Below, in pieces: positions 37,981-46,132 of a stretch of 64,000 nt of DNA (position 1 is its first letter; every line of letters begins with the position of its first letter). The notes beneath the pieces are model-generated. The model made no database searches. It saw nothing but the letters and a program-made list of their open reading frames with translations, and was not told the DNA's origin. The DNA comes from Pseudomonadota bacterium (GTDB lineage: Bacteria > Pseudomonadota > Gammaproteobacteria > Pseudomonadales > Pseudomonadaceae): contig JAEYXX010000070.1 in NCBI GenBank assembly GCA_023431055.1, forward strand, positions 4,962-68,961, written 5' to 3'. The translations under genes were made by a program, and so were the position numbers.

Positions 37981-38142
37981 CTAGGTTCTGTACGAAAACT
38001 GCCTGCGCTCGGTGATGCTTCGTTAAAAACAGGTTCGGAATGCTCATTTACAGCTCGTAAACTCGAATGCGAGCCCAGTCCGTTCCTCACCTGTTTTTGC
38101 CTCGCCTGACCTTCGCTCGACGACTTTTCGTACAGAACCTAG
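37981..38142. mobile_element. 162-bp MITE-like element with perfect 18-bp terminal inverted repeats
   Basis: Ends CTAGGTTCTGTACGAAAA (37981-37998) and TTTTCGTACAGAACCTAG (38125-38142) are perfect inverted repeats; the outer CTAG fits a target of the IS5 type (YTAR), so the mobile unit may be 154-158 bp. Inner arms AAAAACAGGT (38025-38034) and ACCTGTTTTT (38089-38098) and a central TTTAC-AGCTC-GTAAA complete a nested palindrome. No transposase frame is present, so it is a non-autonomous element that would be mobilised by an IS5-like transposase elsewhere. It sits 24 bases after the dppF stop. Confidence 0.8.
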
Positions 38143-38183
38143 TGTCTCTTCAACCATGGAGTATCGGTTCAGCGCCCGGCTTC

Positions 38184-38250
38184 GTGGGAGGGGCTTTAGC
38201 CGCGAGCGACTTTGATGCACCAGAAGCGTCGCGGCTGAAGCCCCTCCCAC
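38184..38250. repeat. REP pair GTGGGAGGGGCTTTAGCCGC type
   Basis: GTGGGAGGGGCTTTAGCCGC (plus GA) at 38184-38205 and its inverted, slightly diverged copy ending GAAGCCCCTCCCAC at 38229-38250, separated by 23 bases. This two-unit layout is the common Pseudomonas BIME form. The rest of the 37957-38372 gap has nothing else recognisable. Confidence 0.85.
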
Positions 38251-38372
38251 GGTTCAAGGCAGAGACCGATCATCCGTGTCGCGACACTGGGGTGCCGTGG
38301 GCCGAGTCGGTGGTGCACGGCAGACGCGGTGCAGCGGTGCGCATAGCGCATCCTGCACGAGCCGCCACTACG

Positions 38373-39545
38373 TCAGGACGCCGGCGGCATGGTCAGCTCG
38401 ATGCTTTCTGCCAGCGAATCTTCCAGGCGCTGCAGTTCGACGCCGACTGCAGCGGCGTCGTCGGCCAGGCTCTGGGCGATATGCAGGAACTCCGAGGTCG
38501 CCTCGACGAAGGCCAGCACTACCATCGGATCGAAGCGCGTACCGCTGGCCGCGCAGATCTGCGATACCGCCTGCTCCGGGCTGACAGGCGGCAGGTAGGC
38601 ATGCTGGCAGGTCAGTTCTTCGAAATGCCCCACCAGCGCCATCAGCCGCGCCGACAGCGGGATCTGCTCACCAAACAGGCCCTGCGGATAGCCCTTGCCA
38701 TCCCAGCGCTCGTGCTGGCCGTAAACGATATCCTTGGCGTCGGAGAGAAAGTCGGTGATGCTGCCCAGCTTGCGCTCGGCTCGCTCCAGCGCTTCACGCC
38801 CGGCGATCACGCCCTCGCTCAAAAGGCGCAGATCACTCTCGTCCGGCTCGCCATGGTTGAGTAGTACGCGATCGGGCAGGGTCAGCCGGTCGATCACATG
38901 CAGCATGGCCGACTTGCCCAGCTGAGCGATGCGCTCCTCGTTCAACGTTTCGGACAGGGCCGGCTGCTGCCGCGCCAGGGCGGTGGCCAGGCCGATCATG
39001 TAGCGCTCGATACGCTCCAGGCGACGGCTGCGCGGGTTGTCGCGCATCACCGCGACACTGGCCATGGCCTCGATGGTGACGTCCTGCAAGCGCTGAATAT
39101 CGCGCGTACGCCGTTTGACCTCGAGCTCCAGGTACTCGCTCTTGTCGCGAAGGTAGTCGGTGGCTGCCTTGAGTTGCAGCTGCGCCCGCACGCGGGCAAG
39201 CACGATGGGCGGGCTGACCGGCTTGGTGATGTAGTCGGCGGCGCCGAGGTCGAACCCCAGCTGCTCGTCGGCGGCATCGCTTCTGGCCGTCACCAGAATC
39301 AGCGGGATGTAACGGGTCTGCGGGTCGCGCTTGAGTTCGCGGCACAGCGTGTAGTCGTCCTGCCAGTTGAGCAGGATCAGGTCCGGTTGCGGCCGCGACC
39401 TGGCCGCCGCCAGCGCTTCCTCATTACCCACCAGTCTCACCTGATAGCGGTCGACCAGCAGCGCGCCGAGTCGCTGGCGCGCCTCGACGGCATCGTCCAC
39501 CACAAGAATCAGTTCCTGTTCCGGCCTATCGAGCATCCCGCGCAT
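38373..39545 (-). CDS. response regulator with degenerate receiver and degenerate HD-GYP domain
   Basis: 390 residues, RpfG-like: receiver (~8-125), coiled linker (~130-165), HD-GYP-like domain (~165-370). The receiver has VVDD, a conserved ILVTARSD and the KP lysine (YITKPVSPP), but the phospho-acceptor position reads PDLILLNWQDD, Asn in place of Asp. In the C-terminal domain the HD pair is lost (LHVIDRLTLPDRVLLNHG where LHDIGKI-like sequence is expected), while QHERWDGKGYP and IPLSARLMALVGHFEELT are kept. Loss of these metal ligands predicts no cyclic-di-GMP hydrolysis; a c-di-GMP-binding or protein-protein role is inferred. AAGGAGG five bases before the ATG at 39545 decides the start. Confidence 0.85.
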   Translation of the reverse strand: MRGMLDRPEQELILVVDDAVEARQRLGALLVDRYQVRLVGNEEALAAARSRPQPDLILLNWQDDYTLCRELKRDPQTRYIPLILVTARSDAADEQLGFDLGAADYITKPVSPPIVLARVRAQLQLKAATDYLRDKSEYLELEVKRRTRDIQRLQDVTIEAMASVAVMRDNPRSRRLERIERYMIGLATALARQQPALSETLNEERIAQLGKSAMLHVIDRLTLPDRVLLNHGEPDESDLRLLSEGVIAGREALERAERKLGSITDFLSDAKDIVYGQHERWDGKGYPQGLFGEQIPLSARLMALVGHFEELTCQHAYLPPVSPEQAVSQICAASGTRFDPMVVLAFVEATSEFLHIAQSLADDAAAVGVELQRLEDSLAESIELTMPPAS

Positions 39546-39715
39546 GGCGACCTCCTTTGGCATCCGCCTACCTTCATTAAAGGCGCTGGGCTGTATTTGC
39601 GCTCAGGCCGTCATACAAATGACCGCACATGGCTTTTGAAAGTGCGATACGGATTGGCAGCACCCGGGTGCCAGCCGACAATCGTCGCCAGATCACTTAC
39701 GAAAAGGGCTGCCCC

Positions 39716-40744
39716 ATGCTCGATCAGGAACGCTGCTGGCGGGCTGTCTGCGAGCGTGACGAGGCGTTCGACGGTCGCTTCGTCTTCGCCGTACGCAGCA
39801 CCGGCATCTATTGCCGGCCGAACTGCCCGGCGCGGCGACCGCGGCGTGACAATGTCAGTTTTCATGAAGATGCGGCGAGAGCCGAAGCGGCTGGCTTTCG
39901 CCCCTGCAAGCGCTGCTCGCCACAAGGCCAGAGCCCGGCGCAACAGCTCGACGCGCTGGTCACGGCCGCCTGCGAACTGCTACGTGGCGAACAGCGCTTG
40001 ACACTGGCGCAACTGGCCGCACGTATCGGCCTGTCACCGTCGCACCTGGCCCGCGCATTCAAGGCGCGCACCGGGATGACGCCCAATGCCTGGGCGGCGG
40101 CGCAGCGCCGGCAGCGTCTGGAGGCCCGGCTACCCGAGGCGGGCAGCGTGCTCGATGCGGCCCTGGCCGCCGGTTACTCCGGCACTCGCGCCCTGTATGA
40201 AAAACCTCAGGCCCTGACGCCCGCGCAACGCCGCCAACGAGGGGCCGGCGAGCGCCTGCGTTACAGCATCGCCACCTGCCCGCTCGGCCAGGTGCTGCTG
40301 GCCACCAGCGACAAGGGCGTTTGTGCACTGCTGTTCGGCGACGAGCCCATGGCCCTGCGCGAAGAGCTGCAGCAACGCTTTGCCGCGGCGCAACTGGAAG
40401 AGGATGAGACAGGCCTGCGCAACTGGCTGCAGCAGATCCTGGCGCAGTTGGAGGAGCCCGAGCGCGCCGCCCGCCTGCCGCTGGACATTCGCGGCACGGC
40501 CTTTCAGCAGCGCGTCTGGCAGGCGCTGCAGGACATTCCTCGCGGCGAAACCCGCAGCTACACCGAGCTGGCCGGGCAACTCGACAGTCACCCCCGTGCG
40601 GTTGCCCGTGCCTGCGCCAGCAACGCCATCGGCCTGCTGCTACCGTGCCACCGCGTGGTGGCCGGCGATGGCAGCCTCAGCGGTTACCGCTGGGGGCTGC
40701 AGCGCAAGCGCCAACTGCTGGAGCAGGAAAGCCAGGAGACATAG
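39716..40744 (+). CDS. ada: bifunctional DNA repair / transcriptional regulator Ada
   Basis: 342 residues. The N-terminal Zn domain has Cys33, Cys37, Cys64 and Cys67 (GIYCRPNCPARRP ... FRPCKRC), with Cys33 the methylphosphotriester acceptor. An AraC-type helix-turn-helix follows (LAQLAARIGLSPSHLARAF), then the O6-alkylguanine transferase domain with active Cys311 in LLLPCHRVVAGDG. Self-methylated Ada activates its own and alkylation-repair genes in E. coli. The frame is open upstream to 39629, but AAGGG seven bases before the ATG at 39716 and the family start MLDQERCWRAV favour this start. It stands alone, followed by repeats. Confidence 0.95.
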   Translation: MLDQERCWRAVCERDEAFDGRFVFAVRSTGIYCRPNCPARRPRRDNVSFHEDAARAEAAGFRPCKRCSPQGQSPAQQLDALVTAACELLRGEQRLTLAQLAARIGLSPSHLARAFKARTGMTPNAWAAAQRRQRLEARLPEAGSVLDAALAAGYSGTRALYEKPQALTPAQRRQRGAGERLRYSIATCPLGQVLLATSDKGVCALLFGDEPMALREELQQRFAAAQLEEDETGLRNWLQQILAQLEEPERAARLPLDIRGTAFQQRVWQALQDIPRGETRSYTELAGQLDSHPRAVARACASNAIGLLLPCHRVVAGDGSLSGYRWGLQRKRQLLEQESQET

Positions 40745-40784
40745 CCCGTGCGGGCGCTTCAACTCGCAGGGTGGGCTTCAGCTC

Positions 40785-40901
40785 GTAGGGTGGGCCGGGC
40801 GGCGATCCGCTTCAGCCCACCAGTCCTGGACCGCGCGTTGCGTAACCCGGATGCAATCCGGGGAACATCATGGCCAGCGGCCCGGATTTCATCCGGGCCA
40901 C
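40785..40901. repeat. tandem palindromic repeats downstream of ada
   Basis: Two families are side by side. GTAGGGTGGGCC ... TTCAGCCCACC at 40785-40821, preceded by a partial unit near 40768, and GTAACCCGGATGCAATCCGG(GG) at 40842-40863 with its inverted partner CCCGGATTTCATCCGGGCCA(C) at 40881-40901. The gap between convergent ada and the DJ-1 gene contains nothing else; these hairpins may act as transcription barriers. Confidence 0.85.
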
Positions 40902-40919
40902 AGAGTCAGGTCGCGTCCT

Positions 40920-41471
40920 CTACACCAGCATCGCCTTGGCCACCTCGCTGCGCGTGCCACGCCCGACCAGACGCTCGACCAGGGTCAGCGCAAAGGCCAG
41001 CGCGGTTCCCGGGCCCTGGCTGGTGATGCAGTTGCCGTCGACCACCACGGCCTCGTCGACGAAAGTGCAACCGCTGAGACGATCACTGAACGCCGGGTAG
41101 CAGGTCATGCGCCGCTGCCTGAGCACGCCGTAATTCTGCAACGCCAACGCCGGTGCGGCGCAGATGGCGGCGAACAGCTCACCGGCCTTGGCCTGCCTGC
41201 GCACGCGCTCGGCCAGCGGTTCGAACTCGGCCAGGCGCTGCGCGCCAGGCATGCCACCGGGCAGGACGATCAGGTCGAAATCCTGGGCCAGCACGTCGAC
41301 CAGCATGGCGTCGGCCGTCAGACGCGTGCCACGGGCGCAGGTGATCATCCGCCGCTCTTCGATGCTCGCCACCAGCACCTCCACATCGGCGCGGCGCAGC
41401 ACGTCGATCAGGGTCACGCATTCCAGATCCTCGACACCATCGGCGACGGCAATCAGTGCTCGCTTGCTCAT
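40920..41471 (-). CDS. DJ-1/PfpI family protein (YajL-like deglycase/chaperone)
   Basis: 183 residues, single DJ-1 domain. The nucleophilic-elbow cysteine is in LFAAICAAPALAL (about residue 104) and the conserved glutamate in ADGVEDLECV (~15-18). The DJ-1/YajL branch has been described as a protein/nucleotide deglycase and covalent chaperone against carbonyl and oxidative stress; the exact reaction is debated. AAGGAG lies seven bases before the ATG. It is convergent with ada and divergent from the purine permease gene. Confidence 0.9.
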   Translation of the reverse strand: MSKRALIAVADGVEDLECVTLIDVLRRADVEVLVASIEERRMITCARGTRLTADAMLVDVLAQDFDLIVLPGGMPGAQRLAEFEPLAERVRRQAKAGELFAAICAAPALALQNYGVLRQRRMTCYPAFSDRLSGCTFVDEAVVVDGNCITSQGPGTALAFALTLVERLVGRGTRSEVAKAMLV

Positions 41472-41670
41472 TTTTCAACTCCTTCAGGCACAGAACGAAA
41501 CTGTCCGACCGGTCATGAAAAGGCCGAAAAGACCATAAATTCACCCGGCAAAACCTTGCTGGTATGATGCGCGGCTTTTGCGAGACCGAGCAATTTTCCG
41601 GCCCGTACGGACGAATGTGCTTTGCTTTCTGCAGACCAATTTCGGCGCGTTCGCGCCTCGGGGAGCCACC

Positions 41671-42963
41671 ATGCTGGAAAGACTGTTCCAACTCAAAGCC
41701 CACAACACCACGGTGCGCACCGAGATACTGGCCGGGATCACCACCTTCCTGACCATGGCCTACATTCTCTTCGTCAACCCCAACATGCTGGCCGAGACCG
41801 GCATGGACCACGGCGCGGTGTTCGTCGCCACCTGTCTGGCTGCCGCCATCGGCTCGCTGGTGATGGGCCTGCTGGCCAACTACCCGATCGCCCTGGCGCC
41901 GGGCATGGGCCTCAACGCCTTCTTCACCTACACCGTGGTGATGACCATGGGCTACAGCTGGCAGACCGCCCTGGGCGCGGTGTTCCTCTCCGGCGCGATC
42001 TTCTTTTTGCTGTCGATCTTCAAAATTCGCGAGTGGATCATCAACAGCATCCCCCTCGCTCTGCGCGCCGGCATCGCCGCCGGTATCGGTCTGTTCCTGG
42101 CGATCATCGCGCTGAAGAACGCCGGTATCGTGGTCGATCATCCGGCCACCCTGGTCGGCCTCGGCGACATGAGCCAGGGCGGCGCGCTACTGGCCTGCCT
42201 GGGCTTTTTCGTCATCGCGGCGCTGGCCTATCGCAAGGTCACCGGCGCGGTGATGATCGGCATCCTGCTGGTCACCGGCCTGTCCATCGCGCTCGGCCTG
42301 TCCGAGCTGCCGGGCGTGATCTCCATGCCGCCGTCGCTGATGCCGACCCTGCTGCAGCTGGATATCGCCGGTGCACTGGATATCGGCCTGGTCAGCGTGA
42401 TCTTCGCCTTTCTCTTCGTCGACCTGTTCGACACTTCCGGCACCCTGGTGGGCGTCGCGCAGAAGGCCGACCTGCTGGACAAGGACGGCAAGATGCCACG
42501 CCTGGGCCGCGCCCTGCTGGCTGACAGCACCGCGACCATGGCCGGCGCCGCGCTGGGCACCAGCACCACCACCAGCTACATCGAATCGGCGGCCGGCATC
42601 AGCGCTGGCGGGCGTACCGGCCTGACCGCCTGCGTGGTCGCCGCGCTGTTTTTGCTCAGCCTGTTCTTCGCCCCGCTGGCCGGCTCGGTGCCAGCCTACG
42701 CCACCGCTCCGGCGCTGCTGTTCGTCGCGGTATTGATGATGAGCAGCCTGGCGCAGATCGACTGGGACGACCTGACCGTCGCCGCGCCGGTGGTAGTGGC
42801 CGCCCTGGCCATGCCGCTGACCTTCTCCATCGCCAACGGCATCGCCTTCGGCTTCATCGCCTGGACCGCGGTCAAGGTGCTGTCCGGCCGCTGGCGTGAA
42901 CTGAACCCGGCGATGTGGGTGCTCTCTGCCCTGTTCATCGTCAAGCTGGCCTACTTCGCCTGA
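41671..42963 (+). CDS. NCS2-family purine permease (guanine/hypoxanthine or adenine type)
   Basis: 430 residues with 12-14 membrane helices. Family blocks near the N-terminus: TEILAGITTFLTMAYILFVN and GLLANYPIALAPGMGLNAF; later FVDLFDTSGTLVGVA and the substrate-site GTSTTTSYIESAAGI. This is the PbuG/GhxP/PurP-type azg-like branch, H+-coupled uptake of hypoxanthine, guanine or adenine; the base cannot be chosen. The frame is open from 41578, but GGGAG five bases before the ATG at 41671 decides the start. The leader (41560-41670) contains a GGCGCG/CGCGCC hairpin just before the Shine-Dalgarno but no riboswitch I recognise. Confidence 0.92.
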   Translation: MLERLFQLKAHNTTVRTEILAGITTFLTMAYILFVNPNMLAETGMDHGAVFVATCLAAAIGSLVMGLLANYPIALAPGMGLNAFFTYTVVMTMGYSWQTALGAVFLSGAIFFLLSIFKIREWIINSIPLALRAGIAAGIGLFLAIIALKNAGIVVDHPATLVGLGDMSQGGALLACLGFFVIAALAYRKVTGAVMIGILLVTGLSIALGLSELPGVISMPPSLMPTLLQLDIAGALDIGLVSVIFAFLFVDLFDTSGTLVGVAQKADLLDKDGKMPRLGRALLADSTATMAGAALGTSTTTSYIESAAGISAGGRTGLTACVVAALFLLSLFFAPLAGSVPAYATAPALLFVAVLMMSSLAQIDWDDLTVAAPVVVAALAMPLTFSIANGIAFGFIAWTAVKVLSGRWRELNPAMWVLSALFIVKLAYFA

Positions 42964-42982
42964 TCACCGGATATCTCGAGGC

Positions 42983-43053
42983 GTAGGGTGGACATCGCTT
43001 TTCATGTCCACCAATACCGTCTCTCCGGCCACGCAAACGCGTGGATGAAAAGC
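42983..43053. repeat. GTAGGGTGGA palindromic repeat before trmA
   Basis: GTAGGGTGGACATCGCTTTT (then CATGTCCACC) at 42983-43012 and the diverged inverted partner with ACGCGTGGATGAAAAGC around 43036-43053. It fills much of the 188-base gap between the purine permease gene and trmA. Confidence 0.7.
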
Positions 43054-43151
43054 ACAATCAACTCACGGCGCAACGCCGACGAGTAACCCAAGGCACAGGG
43101 CCCCCGCCTCCGCTACAATGGCGCCCCGTTTTCCTGCCCCATGAGTGACCG

Positions 43152-44240
43152 ATGAGCCGCCCCGCATTCGACCCCGCCACCTACGAAGCCCAACTCGCCG
43201 AGAAGAAGGCCCGTCTGGTCGAATTGCTGGCGCCCTTCGCCGCACCCGAGCCTGTGGTATTCGACTCGCCGCGCGAGCATTACCGCATGCGCGCCGAGTT
43301 CCGCCTGTGGCGTGAAGACGGTCAACGCCACTACGCCATGTTCGCCCCAGGCGACAAGCACACGCCGATACTGCTCGACGACTTCCCCATCGCCAGCCTG
43401 CGCATCAACGAGCTGATGCCGCGTCTGCGCGCCGCCTGGCAAGCCAGCGAAACGCTGTCGTTCAAGCTGTTCCAGGTGGAGTTCCTCACTACTCTGGCCG
43501 GCGACGCACTGATCACCCTGGCCTACCATCGCCCGCTGGACGAAGCCTGGCAGGCCGAGGCGGAGAAACTGGCCGCCGAGCTGAACGTCAGCCTGGTCGG
43601 CCGTTCACGCGGCCAGCGCCTGGTGATCGGCCGCGACTACGTGGAAGAGGAGCTGAACGTGGCCGGGCGCACATTCCGCTATCGCCAGCCGGAAGGCGCT
43701 TTTACCCAGCCCAACGGCCGGGTGTGCGAGAAGATGCTGGGTTGGGCCCATGACGTGCTCGGCGAGCGCGACGACGACCTGCTGGAGCTGTACTGTGGCA
43801 ACGGCAACTTCACCCTGCCGCTGGCCACCCGCGTGCGCCGCGTGCTGGCCACCGAGATCAGCAAGACCTCGGTGAACGCTGCCCTGGCCAACCTGGCTGA
43901 CAACGGTGTGGACAATGTCGAGCTGGTGCGCCTGTCCGCCGAGGAGCTGACCCAGGCGCTTAACGAGGTGCGCCCGTTCCGCCGCCTGGCCGGCATCGAC
44001 CTGAAAAGCTACGACTTCGGCAGCGTCTTCGTCGACCCGCCACGCGCCGGCATGGACCGGGACACCTGCGAGCTGACTCGCCGTTTCCAGCGCATCCTGT
44101 ACATCTCCTGCAACCCGGAGACCCTGGCCGCCAACATCGCCCAGCTCGATGACACTCACAAGATCACGCGCTGCGCGCTGTTCGACCAGTTCCCCTACAC
44201 CCACCATATGGAAGCGGGTGTGTTGCTGGAACGGCGCTGA
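43152..44240 (+). CDS. trmA: tRNA (uracil-5-)-methyltransferase TrmA
   Basis: 362 residues. The RNA-binding N-terminal part ([19 protein letters not shown]) is followed by a SAM-dependent Rossmann domain: [17 protein letters not shown] (SAM), [11 protein letters not shown], catalytic Cys in [12 protein letters not shown] and the general-base Glu in [12 protein letters not shown]. TrmA makes 5-methyluridine at tRNA position 54 using S-adenosylmethionine. The shorter spacing and absence of the FeS/TRAM N-terminal domain distinguish it from RlmD. A short out-of-frame ATG at 43141 just upstream ends after four codons. Confidence 0.96.
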   Translation: MSRPAFDPATYEAQLAEKKARLVELLAPFAAPEPVVFDSPREHYRMRAEFRLWREDGQRHYAMFAPGDKHTPILLDDFPIASLRINELMPRLRAAWQASETLSFKLFQVEFLTTLAGDALITLAYHRPLDEAWQAEAEKLAAELNVSLVGRSRGQRLVIGRDYVEEELNVAGRTFRYRQPEGAFTQPNGRVCEKMLGWAHDVLGERDDDLLELYCGNGNFTLPLATRVRRVLATEISKTSVNAALANLADNGVDNVELVRLSAEELTQALNEVRPFRRLAGIDLKSYDFGSVFVDPPRAGMDRDTCELTRRFQRILYISCNPETLAANIAQLDDTHKITRCALFDQFPYTHHMEAGVLLERR

Positions 44241-44267
44241 GCCGCCCCTTGTCGCCCAGACTGCGGC

Positions 44268-44651
44268 TCAGCGTGACAAGCCGCGCAGCGCCCACCAGGC
44301 CAGTAGAGCCGAAACCGCTTCGAGCAGCAGCGCGTAGAGGTTGAAGGTCTGCTGCGCGCCGCCGTCGAGCCACAACCCGGCGAGGCGCGCCAGGGCCAGC
44401 ACGCCGTACAGCAGCACCAGCAGGATCAGCGCCGGACGCAGCAGGTCCAGGCGTAGCAGCGCCATCGCCAGATAGGCCGCCAGCCCCAGCTGCAGCCCAC
44501 CATAGTAGGCGCGCACTTCGGTCACTGCGGCGTTGCCCATCAGCAGCGCACCGCTGAAGCTGGCCATCTCCTCGGGCCGAATGAAGTACGCCAGCCCCAG
44601 TACGGCAAGGGCTGCGATCTGGATCAGCAGAACGATTCGAGCGAACAGCAT
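44268..44651 (-). CDS. DUF4345 membrane protein
   Basis: 127 residues, four predicted membrane helices. The family signature around residues 20-60 is RPEEMASFSGALLMGNAA followed by VTEVRAYYGGLQLGLAAYL. Function is unknown. An ATG-like start eight codons upstream (44675) is possible, but GGGAG lies six bases before the ATG at 44651. It converges with trmA (27 bases between stops). Confidence 0.82.
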   Translation of the reverse strand: MLFARIVLLIQIAALAVLGLAYFIRPEEMASFSGALLMGNAAVTEVRAYYGGLQLGLAAYLAMALLRLDLLRPALILLVLLYGVLALARLAGLWLDGGAQQTFNLYALLLEAVSALLAWWALRGLSR

Positions 44652-44777
44652 CAGCGGCTCCCGGACATTGACCACTCACGCAGCATAGGCGCCGCCTGTC
44701 GCGACGCATAGTCGCAATCACTTGGGCCGTGCCTGCCGCAGCGCTATGCTGTGCGCTCGTTCATCTGGAGCCCTGCC

Positions 44778-45212
44778 ATGCGTCGTTCCCTGCTCGCCCT
44801 CTTCCTCGTCTCCGGCCTGGCTCATGCCAGCGAGCCTTTGACCATCGACGTTCACCGCGACGCCAATTGCGGCTGCTGCAAGGCCTGGATCAGCCATCTG
44901 CAGGACAACGGCTTCACCGTCAACGACCATGTCGAGGCCGACATGAGCGCCGTGAAACAGAAGCTTGGCGTGCCGCCGCGCCTGGCGTCCTGTCACACCG
45001 GCGTGATCGACGGCAAGTTCGTCGAAGGGCATGTGCCGGCAGCGGACATTCTCAAGCTGCGCGAACGCGCGGACCTGATCGGCGCTGCCGTACCCGGTAT
45101 GCCCATGGGGTCGCCGGGCATGGAATATGGCGACCGTGTCGATGCCTATCAGGTCATCGGCCTGGATCAGGATCGCAAGGATCAGTTGCTCAGCGACTAC
45201 CCAGCCAACTGA
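44778..45212 (+). CDS. DUF411 periplasmic metal-binding-type protein
   Basis: 144 residues. Signal peptide cleaved near residue 17 (LAHA/SEPLTID). The cysteine-rich motif NCGCCKAW has Cys31, Cys33 and Cys34; Cys in PPRLASCHTGVIDGKF and methionines in PGMPMGSPGMEYG complete a likely thiol/thioether metal site. DUF411 proteins are often found near copper genes and are presumed to bind Cu or take part in metal homeostasis; this is family-level inference. The copper module of this window starts about 3 kb away. GGAG lies seven bases before the ATG. Confidence 0.85.
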   Translation: MRRSLLALFLVSGLAHASEPLTIDVHRDANCGCCKAWISHLQDNGFTVNDHVEADMSAVKQKLGVPPRLASCHTGVIDGKFVEGHVPAADILKLRERADLIGAAVPGMPMGSPGMEYGDRVDAYQVIGLDQDRKDQLLSDYPAN

Positions 45213-45262
45213 GCCTGCATCGACGGCTACACTGCAGCGATCAGCAACCCGGGAGTGCAACC

Positions 45263-46123
45263 ATGCGCTGGCAACGCGGTAGACGCAGTGACAACGTGGT
45301 GGACGCGCGCGGCCGCTCCGGCCGGCGCCTCGGTGGCGGCCTGAGCCTGGGCGGCGTGGCGCTGATCGTCATCTTCGGCCTGCTGACCGGGCAGGACCCG
45401 CTGCAGATTCTCGGCCAGATAGCCGGCCAAGCCACCCAGCCACAGGTCGCGCAGACACAAAGCGCACCGCCAGCCGATGACCAACAGAGCGAGTTCGTCC
45501 GCGCCATTCTCGGCGACACAGAAGACACCTGGCGCGAGCTGTTCCAGCAGGCCGGCCAGCAGTATCGCGATCCGCAACTGGTGCTGTTCTCCGGCGGGGT
45601 CAATTCGGCCTGCGGCTTCGCCAGCTCGGCAGTCGGCCCCTTCTATTGCCCTGGCGATCAGCGCGTGTACCTGGACATGGCGTTCTTTCGCGAGATGGAG
45701 CAGCGTTTCTCCGCTGCCGGTGACTTCGCGCAGGCCTACGTGATCGCCCACGAGGTCGGCCACCACGTGCAGACGCTGCTGGGCGTGTCGGCCAAGGTCA
45801 ATGCAGCGCGCCAGCGCGGCGAACGCGTAGAGGGTGATGGCGGCCTGCTGGTGCGCCAGGAACTGCAGGCCGACTGCCTGGCCGGGGTCTGGGCGCATCA
45901 CGCGCAACGCCGGCATGACTGGCTGGAGGCCGGCGACTTGGAAGAGGCGCTGAACGCGGCCAGCGCCATTGGCGATGATCGCCTGCAGAAGCAGGCACGT
46001 GGCCAGGTGGTGCCGGACGCCTTCACCCATGGCACCTCGCAGCAGCGCGTGCGCTGGTTCAGCACCGGCTTCGAGAGCGGACAGCCGGGGCGTTGTGACA
46101 CGTTCAAGGCGGCCCGCCTGTAA
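45263..46123 (+). CDS. YpfJ-type neutral zinc metallopeptidase
   Basis: 286 residues. A membrane anchor (residues ~27-43, SLGGVALIVIFGLL) follows a basic cytoplasmic tail MRWQRGRRSDNVVDARGRSG. The periplasmic domain has the zinc motif HEVGHH at 163-168, a third-ligand region RQELQADCLAGVWAHHA, and a preceding CGFASSAVGPFYCPGDQ. This is the putative neutral zinc metallopeptidase family (E. coli YpfJ); substrates are unknown. The frame is open far upstream, but the ATG at 45263 follows GGGAG and gives the family start. Converges with the MFS gene. Confidence 0.9.
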   Translation: MRWQRGRRSDNVVDARGRSGRRLGGGLSLGGVALIVIFGLLTGQDPLQILGQIAGQATQPQVAQTQSAPPADDQQSEFVRAILGDTEDTWRELFQQAGQQYRDPQLVLFSGGVNSACGFASSAVGPFYCPGDQRVYLDMAFFREMEQRFSAAGDFAQAYVIAHEVGHHVQTLLGVSAKVNAARQRGERVEGDGGLLVRQELQADCLAGVWAHHAQRRHDWLEAGDLEEALNAASAIGDDRLQKQARGQVVPDAFTHGTSQQRVRWFSTGFESGQPGRCDTFKAARL

Positions 46124-46132
46124 CGCGCCGGG

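Noticed and set aside
37957..38372. Remnant transposase gene around the MITE-like element
   Set aside because: No open frame with transposase features is present in any frame; only inverted ends and internal palindromes are seen.
41560..41670. Purine riboswitch in the leader of the NCS2 permease gene
   Set aside because: The leader has a simple GC hairpin but none of the conserved purine-riboswitch core that I can recognise, and such riboswitches are not usual in Pseudomonas.
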